From Symsagittifera roscoffensis (taxonomy: Eukaryota > Xenacoelomorpha > Acoela > Convolutidae): DNA of 64,000 nucleotides. Position 1 is the first letter of the stretch. Each line of letters begins with the position of its first letter. A model generated the notes under the pieces. That model was not told the DNA's origin, did no database searches, and was given only the letters and a program-made list of their open reading frames with translations. The translations under genes and the position numbers were made by a program. Below, one piece after another: positions 41,801 to 51,600 of this stretch. The stretch lies in assembly GCF_963678635.1 (NCBI RefSeq), contig NC_087067.1, positions 38,971,682-39,035,681 on the forward strand, read 5' to 3'.

Positions 41801-43958
41801 TCTGTACATGCAGCTATCTGTTGGGCCACCAATGGCTTAGTGGGCGCCAAGAAGACCACTTTCCCTGAAAAATATAGTCATAGCAACCGAGCAACCCGCA
41901 TAAACCATGAATAAATATGCTGTCAACTAGCTTGCAATAGTTTTCTTGCATTTATGATCAAGCATTCATACTATGACATCGGCAAAGATTCTCGCGGAAA
42001 TTGTCCCGGTACGTAGATTCATATTTATTGAATCGCTGCCCAGAAAAAACATGGTAATCTACAGCGTCGTTCTTTTATTGTTCTCACCTCTTGGAAACCA
42101 TCTGTGGTAGTTGTACATTACAACTGCAGCAATGAAAGTTTTTCCCAATCCCGTAGGTAGAACTACCATTGTGTTATGGAAGAGGGCGGTTTGCACTATT
42201 TCCAACTGGTAATCCCTCACTGGTAAGTTCACAGGATAAATCCACTCCATTCCTGCGGCCGAGTCAAACCCATCAGCTGAAAAGAAACAGAACTTTTTTC
42301 GCTCCCTAAATAAAACAAACACGAGTACTTATTTGTAAATCATATAATAATTCAACACGGAGGTGGCGCTGCACTTTGCAAACACAAGCGAAAAAACGGC
42401 AAGAAAAAGCTTAAAAAGAACAAAATAAGAAAAAAGCAACAAAAACAGCCAACAGACATTTGGAAAAAATTCAATGACGCAAAGAAACAGAAAAATATAT
42501 GGCCTGAAAGCTCTTTGAATTTCAAGATCAATTTCTCATTGTCACTTTTTAGATCAACTCAATTTAAATAATTGGAGAGCAAATTTCGCCAATCATTTAG
42601 CAAATGAACTTGAATTGAACACAGAAAATTCATATATACCTAAGAGCATTCATAAATGCAATAATATGTATGAATGCACTTTCTGTAGCTATCAGAGCAA
42701 TTTAAATCATCACGATCTGTATAATTTTAAACCATACCTCAATCCTTGGATAGCCAGGTTTTCAAGTCGATTGCCCTACTCAACTGTGCCACGGACGCAT
42801 ACACAAACCAAGCACTAGTCACTGATAAATTGGATAATACATGCTATTTAACTGTCAATGCAATGCAACAAAAGGCCCACCAACTGAGCACTTTATTGGC
42901 GAGTTGGATTAGAAAAAAGAGAACTTCGTCATATGACACTACGCTCGATAGCTGGCTGGTGTAACTATCGTGGCTAGTTCCTTCAGGTTTTTCAGTATGC
43001 ACAACAAAGTGCACAAAAGAACCCGATCTGAACAAGCAGTTGTAATCGTAGGCCGTTAGAAAAAACTTATTATACAACAAAAGACAGAACACTTTTTCGG
43101 TCTGTTTTTAAACATAAAATCTCATCAAAAATTCATGAGCAATTCGAGAAAAAAAAAGAAAAATAGCTTGAAAATTTTCAATTTTACAAATTTTATCGCC
43201 TAAAATAGTACATCCCCAAAAAAATTTTACTTCTCCTAATATCATTAAAAATTGACTTGCATTAAGTGACATACCTTTGATTTATGTAACTACTTATCAC
43301 GAGTGTAAAAGAACCAGCCGAAGTATAAAGCGAGCGAAAATGAGCTGAGTATATATTACAGCCGAAAAATTACATGATGTGAATGAAATTTGCAAACCTT
43401 TCGCAACTGTTACACAATTGTTACATAACTATTATATAGCACTTACATATTTTCGCCTGGTTGATACTTCGGCTGGTTTGTATACCACCACTTACCACAC
43501 CGCTTTGAATCGCTTTCTAGCTTCTCCAATTCCAAGGCAGCTATTAACAAGTCATCGTCGTTCAGTTGGTCATCGACCTCGTGCATTTGCTCATCACATA
43601 CTTGGTCCAGCATTCGAACTGGATCATAATTAACCAATTCGACAGCGGAATCATGCGCAAAGAACTCGCGATTCGCTGCTGTTTTCGGACGACTTGATAC
43701 AACCGGCTCGACTCTCGCAACTTGGGCAGGAACTACACGGTCTTTACCCCGTCCTTTTCCAAAACTAACAGCACCAGTTGAGCTCTGACCTTGACCTCGT
43801 TTCTGGATCTTAGCTCTTTTAGCAGAAGATCCTGAAAATGCTGAAGGATTTTTCGAACTTGAAGGCTTGGACGTCTTTTTCGACGTTGAAGATCCTGATG
43901 ATGTTGAGTCAGTTTTCTTCCGCTTTCCCCACTGCTTGAAAAGCGTGCTCTGCTTCAT
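35816..43958 (-). CDS. FANCM: FANCM, N-terminal helicase half
   Basis: FANCM is the DNA translocase of the Fanconi anaemia pathway; it binds stalled forks and drives branch migration. Minus-strand exons are 43958-43496, 42276-42088, 41864-41760, 41196-41024, 40432-40199, 40031-39891 and 35998-35816. All join in phase and give 496 codons. Exon 1 starts [11 protein letters not shown], like the TLFQ-WG start of vertebrate FANCM, and has an acidic [10 protein letters not shown] stretch. Exon 2 has the Walker A motif PTGLGKT in [16 protein letters not shown]. Exon 3 has [11 protein letters not shown], exon 4 the DEAH box and exon 5 TATPGSD. Exons 6-7 form the helical insert ([16 protein letters not shown]). 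The second RecA domain and the C-terminus are not seen and may lie left of the window. Confidence 0.92.
36226..36296 (+). pseudogene. tRNA-Ala-like pseudogene, duplicate
   Basis: Counterpart of 28802-28872, with a few differences (AGAGCGTCAGC and GTTCGAACC). Acceptor and anticodon stems are imperfect. Confidence 0.75.
38988..39075 (-). pseudogene. Class II tRNA-like relic, duplicate
   Basis: Same sequence as 31558-31645, within the right duplication copy. Confidence 0.55.
42277..43495. other. FANCM intron 1 with repeats
   Basis: It carries a degenerate GCGAAG-family hairpin copy at about 42358 and a tRNA-like relic at 42732-42796. No exon is needed here: exon 1 (phase 1) joins exon 2 directly to read A-D-G-F-D. 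Confidence 0.7.
42732..42796 (-). pseudogene. tRNA-Ser-like relic
   Basis: On the minus strand, GTGGCACAGTTGAGTAGGGC resembles a D-arm/A-box and CTTGAAA resembles an anticodon loop (TGA, Ser). A weak B-box, GGATTGAGG, follows. Probably a decayed tRNA gene or SINE head. Confidence 0.4.
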
Positions 43959-44267
43959 GGTTAGTCAAACATCGAAACCAAATCTGAATTGTAGGCTGAA
44001 ATTTACCTACCGTTTCAACAAGCTGTAAGACCATTCTTTTAAAAAACTTTTAAAACTTACTATTCAGCCTATAAATATCTATCTATATGTAATAATTTCC
44101 ATACAATGCAGTGTGTAAATGATAACATTACCTCTTTGAGCCTATCCACAAAACAATTAATTTTTAAGTTTCTATGAGAAAAATTCTATAGCCAAGTTAA
44201 CTTCTATGTTCTATCAAGACGAGTTTTAAATGTTTTGTCGCTTCTATGACTGTCCAAAAGTTTCCTA

Positions 44268-44867
44268 TCAAATTGTGGAATGCACACTTTCTTCAACCGC
44301 AGCCTTCGCTAGGAAATCGGTGAACCGGTGCACCTTCATATAATGACCTTTCAAAGCCGTTTTGTCCTTCATACATGTATCACATTGCGAGCACTGAATT
44401 TTTGGCACATTTTCTTCATGTTTCAAACTATGCCTCTTAATGTTGCTGCTTTTATTTGACCGATATGCGCAAACCTTGCACAGAAACAATCTGCCTTCAG
44501 CCGAAGTAACTTCCTGCCATGTTTGATTAAACACCGCAGTGCTAGCATTTAACGGTGACGAAATCGTTTCAGCTGAAAACTTTCCGAGAGCAGCAGCAGC
44601 TTGAATCGGCTGCATTTTAGGCTTCTTAGGAATCGTTAGAAGACTTTTAACCCCCTGACTTCCCACAAATTCCCGCTTAAGAGCTGAGTTCATCATCTTT
44701 ACTTTTTCAGATAAATTTGTTTCAGAAGTTGACATCAGCAACATAGAGCCGCAGTTAAGCCCAGTTGCAGAATGCGCAATTGAAAATAATTCCGGAATTT
44801 CTTTCAGAAAACTTAGGGTATCGTGCGATAAATTCACAGTAGCGGAAACCATAACTTCGCAACTCAT
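44268..44867 (-). CDS. Small C2H2 zinc-finger protein
   Basis: A single-exon frame of 199 residues starts at ATG 44867 (MSCEVMVSATV). Two C2H2 fingers are near the C-terminus: residues 130-150 (CKVC-x12-H-x3-H) and 159-180 (CSQC-x12-H-x4-H). The N-terminal 120 residues have no known domain. A nucleic-acid-binding role is likely, but the target is unknown. The gene lies about 310 bp upstream of the FANCM start, on the same strand. With one exon, two fingers and no intron it could be a retrocopy, but the frame is intact. Confidence 0.7.
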   Translation of the reverse strand: MSCEVMVSATVNLSHDTLSFLKEIPELFSIAHSATGLNCGSMLLMSTSETNLSEKVKMMNSALKREFVGSQGVKSLLTIPKKPKMQPIQAAAALGKFSAETISSPLNASTAVFNQTWQEVTSAEGRLFLCKVCAYRSNKSSNIKRHSLKHEENVPKIQCSQCDTCMKDKTALKGHYMKVHRFTDFLAKAAVEESVHSTI

Positions 44868-45271
44868 TTTCTAAAACTCTTCAGATCTTCATTTATTCAT
44901 TATGTTCAATTGAAACTCAATTCATTTAGTTTTCGAATTTTTCAGGTTTTCTATTTGTACATTTGAAAATTTTAACCACTTTTCAGTATAACTTAAGCTG
45001 CCGAAAAAGGAGCAATATCGTATAACTCACCCAGACAGCTCGCAAAATCTAATTGAAACCGAACCTTTGAACCAACGATTCGCACTTAAGTACATGACCA
45101 AATTAAACCGCGCTGACGCTCGAAAAAAAGTGGCGGATTTCCAGTAAATGGACGTTTGCCGCGCATAGACAGAATTTCAAAGTTCAATTTCCTTTGAATA
45201 AGTCGATGCAAATCAAATAACGAATAACGGTAATAAAAATTTCGTGAAACCAAATTACAACACAGAGGCGA
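44868..45271. other. Upstream region of the zinc-finger gene
   Basis: No gene is seen. It ends in the left half of a GCGAAG hairpin repeat (CACAGAGGCGA at about 45261-45271) that is interrupted by a SINE. Confidence 0.4.
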
Positions 45272-45464
45272 GCGGCTATGGCCTTGTGGGTCAGGCATGG
45301 GTCTCCCAGCATGAAGGTAGTATGTTCGATCCCGTTTTTGAGGGGTCCCAGTGTCGCCCACCTTCAAGGTGGGATCAGCTACCGCGAAATGAATAACAAT
45401 CCCCTCCCCCAAGGTTGACCCTGCAACTCCCTAGGACCTGTGGTTAAAAAACAAAACAACAAAA
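45272..45464 (+). mobile_element. tRNA-derived SINE, 193 bp
   Basis: The head has an A-box-like TGGCCTTGTGGGTCAGG and a B-box TGTTCGATCCC. A tRNA-unrelated body follows with a CCACCTTCAAGGTGGG palindrome, and the tail is A-rich (TTAAAAAACAAAACAAC). GCGA lies directly on both sides (45268-45271 and 45465-45468) as a short target duplication. The insertion splits a GCGAAG hairpin repeat. Confidence 0.7.
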
Positions 45465-46052
45465 GCGAAGCAGAGCTTCAAACTATTTGCGATACAACAC
45501 TAAAAAAGCATGGAAATTAGCCGAAATTCATTGCATTGAGAAATTTGGAAATATTTAGTCGAAAATAAACAACTACCAAAAATTCGATAAGTTTGATTCA
45601 AGTCAGCGCAATTCGAGGAAAACCTGCTGAGAAACACATTTTCCAGCGTTTAATTAGCTTTGAAACAAACATTAACCAGCGGCAACAAAAAAAACGATAT
45701 GCGCAGACAACCGTTCAGCCAAAAAACATTCAAAACTTTGAGCTATAAAAATTATTCGAACTTTTTTTCGTAAAGAAACAAACAAAAATTTTTTCGCCCT
45801 TCAAAAGACGTATCATGAGGCCACTTTCGAAAAGAAGTTTGAAAGAAATTACACGAAACCATTAAAGGTAAAATTATTAAATATAAGAGTATCTTTCGAT
45901 ACAATATTAGAATGCTGCAGACAAGAAGCGAAAAAGAGCCACGAATTCAAAAAAAAATCAAAAGATTTCAAATTAACCACATCTACAAAAGTCAGAAAAT
46001 ACAAAGAATAGAAAAATTTTTTGCTTTCGAAGAACAAAAAATTAGGTCACTA
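45465..46052. other. Non-coding, repeat-rich
   Basis: It contains the right half of the split hairpin repeat (GCGAAGCAGAGCTTC at 45465-45479). Otherwise it is A-rich unique sequence without a credible frame. Confidence 0.4.
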
Positions 46053-46200
46053 AGCCAATAAACCATGAACCGAAACCATTTAAGCCGACTTCAGCTTTCA
46101 AGCAAAAAAAATTAATTTCAAAATTTACTAATTTGGCTGATTTTTTTTGCTTAAAAGCTATAAGTCGGCCTAAATGTTTTCAGTTTATGGTTTATTGGCT
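46053..46200. mobile_element. 148-bp foldback element
   Basis: Arms of about 60 bp (46053-46113 and 46140-46200) are inverted copies of each other, with ends GCCAATAAACCAT and ATGGTTTATTGGC and a few mismatches. A short AT-rich loop lies between. It is a typical non-autonomous MITE or foldback; no clear target duplication was found. Confidence 0.7.
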
Positions 46201-48669
46201 CATCATACGTTTATTAAAAGTCGAAAATAAGTAAAACTCCCAAATGATACAAATTAACATGAACCGCTTTCAATTGCAATGAAAAACCACTCACAGCACA
46301 AGAGATATTGCATGCTTATGGCAAGTGTAAAAAATACAGTATGACACTCAAAAGTATCAATAAAATTTGCTAACATTATGAAATGGACTGAAAATAAAAA
46401 AATTTTGAAACAGTTTTCGAGTTATTTTTTTCACAGATGGAGGAGTTTCGAGATGATCGAAGAAGAGTTTGATTTGAAACTATCGAAATTTTGAAACACG
46501 TATGAATTATTAGACACAGAGCGAAGCCGAGCTTCAGATCACTTGCGATACAAAAATCAATCACTATGATTACCAGCAAATGAACAGATAATTCAAAAAT
46601 TGAAAGAAAAAAAAACAAAAAAAAAATCGTTTTTTTTTTGTCAAAAAATTAACAAAAACTGCAAAAAAGAACGAAGAATATAACTCAATTACTTGCCCAA
46701 AACCGGAATACACTGAAATATTTTTTAAGTTGAGCTTAAAACACGGAATACACTGAGATGTTTTTTTTTTCAATTTGAGTAAACGATGCCTAATTTTAGG
46801 CAAAATAGGTACTGCTGCAACTAAACCGACAAAGCTGCTGACAAATCATTTTTGACGCGCTGTAAATGCAAACCATTGACCTTTGTCTTGGTTTGTGCGT
46901 GAGCTCTTCGCCACATACGCGCACTAACATCTGACTGTTGATTTCACATGAACCACGGAAGAATTCTAGCACCCAACTTCAATTGCAATTATCGTAAGCC
47001 TTGTTTATATCAGAAAAGTCTTTGCTTAGGAAAGCAAGCCGATATAAAACAATAAGACAAAAGGTAGTCAGATAACTGAGTGTAATCGAGAAAAAAAAAC
47101 TACGCAGTGGCGTCCGTCCGAAATCGAATATAATTTTCTATTGGGGGACAAGCAAAATCTAGACTTGCCAGTTCAGTTTTAATCATAACTAGAGCTGTAA
47201 AAAAAGTGTTCACTGAAATTAAAAGTCGAGATCTTGAACACGAGACCTTTGCTATTGTGAGTATAAATATCGTGATCAAATTTTTCAATGAAAGAACGAA
47301 TAATCTATCAAGCAAAACTAGTTTATTAATGATTTGTTTGAAATGACTTTTTTGACTGTTCGAACGCAATAATGAAAGTAAAAGACTGAGCTCACGAAAA
47401 AATATCGCCCATAACCTAAAAAATATTTTAAATTGAATACTATTCGGTTGCTAATAGAACTGACGGTCTTCCGAATTACAGCACACAGAGGCGAAGATGC
47501 ACTTCGCATACACAAGCAAAAATATGACCGATAAACTACTGGGAAAAACTGAATTTAAGTGACGCACGCCAATGATGAGTCTACATAATTGCTAAGTGAT
47601 GCAAGCCAATTATAACGCATTAGCACTAACAGTCAATTAAAACAGAAATTTACCAAGTACCTTGCCTCAATTTATCGAGGGGACGCAGTTGAACAAGTAT
47701 ACGACAAAATTCATTTAAAACATCCGACCCTGCCCAGGTTTGAACCCACTTTTTTGTTGTGGGTCGCCTTATCTACCTCTACGCTAGAGATCCATGATAC
47801 AATGAACAATTTAGATGCATGATACATTGAACAGATCGATGAATTCTAGAACAATTTGCCCACTTTGAAGGAACTGGGTCATTAGGGAAAATAAGTTTGT
47901 CAAGAACTACGCTGAAACTACTTTGTTAAATCCCAAAAAATGTGCGCAACTTGTTTATAATTTGTTTTAGCAAAGATTTGGTTTTCATATAGTAGAAATC
48001 ACATTTCTTGTCTAACAAGCAAAAATAATTGCTTTTACACAGGTTTTTGGATATTAAATCCTTCAAGAAATTTGTTGGGCTGTGTAAGAGGCTTCGTGTG
48101 ATATAATTTTCTCATCTATTAACAAATAAGTATCAACGGAATTCTTAATTAATTGAAAAAAAGTCAAAATGGCCCAGTCAAAAATTGACTATTATATTTC
48201 TGGTGAAATTCTAAGCAACTCTTATTTATCACTTTTTTCTTACCTTGACCCAATTTGAGAAAAATGCGTTTTGTTCGTTTTGTCCGGATAATTTGAAAAC
48301 ATAATCACGACCTAAATAAGAGTCTGCATATAATGGAAGGTACAGAAGCTACACAGCTCTTGCGTTTGAACAACGATATAAAAAAGCTTTAATATTCAAA
48401 TTCAATTAAAACTCGAAACTATCTCCAAAACGAGAAGCTATCGACAAGCAATCAACTATTTCGTTGCTGCTAAAGTTCAAATAAATTAATCAAATCACTA
48501 GGCATTATCAATACCTCGACTGTACAAATACAGCTGCTAAGCAAACACAACGATCAACGTAGTAAGTAGTACTTCAACATTAAGCATCAAATGGATAACG
48601 AAACTTTCAACACTATTGCACACAAGGTCAAGCTTGGATCACAAAATAGAACAAGAAAAACTAGTATGT
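46201..48669. other. Intergenic region with degenerate repeats
   Basis: GCGAAG-family hairpins lie at about 46515 and 47483. CGGAATACACTGA occurs twice near 46705 and 46745, and CATGATACA(A/T)TGAACA occurs twice near 47792-47833. A tRNA-like relic lies at 47728-47793. No gene is supported. The NASP 3' untranslated region must lie near 48669. Confidence 0.45.
47728..47793 (-). pseudogene. tRNA-like relic or SINE head
   Basis: On the minus strand, an A-box-like TAGCGTAGAGGTAGATAAGG is followed by a B-box GGTTCAAACC at normal spacing. The stems are poor, so it is not a working tRNA. Confidence 0.5.
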
Positions 48670-51600
48670 TTAAGCTGAAGCTACAGGTGCGGATTTATTT
48701 TCACTGTCGACTCCGTTGGTTTGGGCGTCTCCATTGGGCATCTCGTCCATCTTCGCCTTCTTGGAGGGGATCGAGTCAGAATCGGAGGTAGGGTCTGCTT
48801 TTCGCTTCGTTGCTGCGTCGTCTTCGTCCTTGGAATAGAAAACTGTCATTGACTTGAGACTCAACCTCACCCTCCCCTCCTGCTCAAAAAAATCGCCCTC
48901 GCAAATAGCTTAGTCACCCCACAATTTTTTTTATAAGGCCAACAGAGGAACTAAGAACTTCTGGATATTACAGGAGACCTTTCAGTTACTATTACACTTA
49001 TTTAGAGACATTTAGGAGTCTGTGCACATTTTACATTACATAAGAGTACTTAAATTGCTAGAAACCGAAACAAAAAATTAGCAGTTGAGCTGGATTTTTC
49101 CACTGGTGAGTGATCGCGGCAAAGTAGTAAAGACAGAGTCCTCATTTGATAATTCAACTAATACATGCAGATGCGATCCCAGCCAAACAAAAAACATAAT
49201 GAATACTGTCAGTTTTTAATTTTCTGTACGGTTAATAGTTAATTAGTCTTCTTAATTAATAGTATCTAGAAATTGCATTTAAAAATGGAAGTCTACCTTT
49301 TCCATATGCGTGCTGCCAGTGTTTGAGTTGTTAGTTTCGGCGACAGCTGGCTGGGGCTGTTTCTCCTTCAGGGGACTTTTCCTCTTCACCAGATGGTTGA
49401 TGCTCTTCGCAGGTCCACTGGCCACACCTGCCGATTCACTCATCTCAGCCGCTTCTTTCTCCTCCACCTAAAACAAATCAGATAAATGATCCTTGAGTTA
49501 ACTATCTGAAGTTCTAAACACATCTAAATCAGATTTACTGACTACTCATTCCAAATGCTCCAGAGCTAAAAACTTCCATCACGTTGATAACTTGATAAAA
49601 TCCTTGGCTATATGCACCTGTCTTGGCTATCTAGTCTGTACAAAATAGTCCCATACGAAACAGTCCCACCCAATAGATTTTTTTTAATCCATTCAAAAAG
49701 AAACAGGTTGTTCAAGCTGTTTCATTTGCGAACACTTAATAACGAAACTTGCTAACTATCGATGGAAATCATACTTACAAATAAAAATTCTTGAGTTACT
49801 GATTTCTGAAGGGATGCTTTAATTAAACACCGACCACTGGCAAACAACTCCCTTTCCTGGCACAAAGTAATGGCCGTGTGCGTACAAAAGAATACTCCGT
49901 TACAATCGTTAAAGATCACTGCCACTTCCCCGATCCAGCTGACATCGAAAAAACGTAAGTTCAGAAAAACACTTAAAGATTGAGCAGTAGTATCTGATGT
50001 AACACCGAGGCGACTATTTCGCAGCCCAACGTGATGTGAACCGAGAAACAGCTGTTTTACCTAGTTAGTCTGCAAATCAGCAAGCTGTAAATAGAGTTCG
50101 ACGCGAACAAAGACCGAAGATGGCAGAGCCAACTTCGCTGACTGGCTTTGAATTACCACTGGCTCTTCAGAAAACTCAAGACGGAGAGCAGCTCCTGCTT
50201 CATGATTCTAGTCCCTAAGATGAAAATCGGGCTATTGTGTTCTCCACGTTACCTGGGTTAGACCTACTATCTTTATCAGATGATTCGTACTGTTTTCGAC
50301 TGCTCCCCTTGTATTCTATCAATTTAATACAATACAAGCTTCTGTTGAAGGATGCCTTATTCCTAATCTTTACGCTCTGCTACCCAACAAAAAGGAATCA
50401 ACTTAATGTCGCACAGTTGATTCCCCAAAACGCGCTACAATTGATTTCGAAGTAGCTGTGCGAAACTCAATAGCTAGCCATCAGAGTGCTCAAACTCAAG
50501 TGATGTTTTTTCCATATGAGTCAAGCGTCTGGCGACATGTTCAATCGTCAGGCGATACTCACAATTACCTTAACTTTCGCGAACTTCTTCAAATGCTTCT
50601 CGCAACAGCATTTCTGCCCGTAGCAGACGTTCCCAATGCTTTCGAGCTTCTGCAAGGTATGGCATCTGAAGAAAGTCAACCGATTTTCAAGTATTCCGAG
50701 GACATATATTGGTAGGCTGACTTCAAGGACGACCGAAGCCCAGATTTGACATGGAGCAATGGAGTTGCCATCAAGAGTAAAAACGACCTTTCCCTCACTA
50801 ACAACGCTGTAAAAGGTTGGAACAGCAATTTCGTGAAACTGGTCAACAGTAAGCATCCCTCATTTCCAAAACTGATCGAGAATTTCCAGGACAAGCAAAA
50901 GAATAAGGAATTACTGTTAGAAAAAATGCGCGCAGGACAAAAAAGTAGCCAGACCCAAAAAGGCTAAATACCAAAAACTCGACAAAAACTTAATCACTAT
51001 GATTAGGTCATATCAACCCAGCGATATCCTTGCGTTTTCGAAAGGATGTAGTTAGAATATTCAATTAAAATCAGAAGTTTCTTTTGTTTTCAATTTTCAC
51101 ATTTATTCCACATTGGAAAATTTTTTTATTGCTTGGTAAATTCAATTATTTTCCTTGATTTTTCAAAATTGAGCAGCAGTTAATTTGAAACCGGCAAAAT
51201 AATGAATACATACAAGGTGTTGATTTTTCTTCCGTCTTATCAGCTAGAAACGAAATGATCTGTGACTCACCTGTCGCATGGCTTCCTGCAGAGCAGACTT
51301 TTCCGTTGTGACGTCACTGGCCACATCTCCCTCTCCAGCAGCTTCTGATGTCGTCATCTTCGCACTGCACAGCTTCGCATCCTGGAGCTTTTCTTCCATA
51401 TTGGGAAGGATATCCTACAAAAACATCAACTTTCAGCCCTGCTCATCAAAATCTGATCAAATCAATTGATCCTTATTTCATTCCACAATGCGTTGATTCC
51501 AATGTTCTCAGCTTATTATCTTTAATTACACCATTCTCCCGTCTTTTCTACACTTCCCTTTCTTGCAATGTCGTCACTGTTCATTTCACTAAGTGGTGGC

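Noticed and set aside
43447-43496. A longer FANCM exon 1 ending at GTAAGT 43446
   Set aside because: It would join exon 2 out of frame and produce a stop. The GTAAGT donor at 43495 gives the correct phase and the FANCM-like ADGFDSAAG junction.
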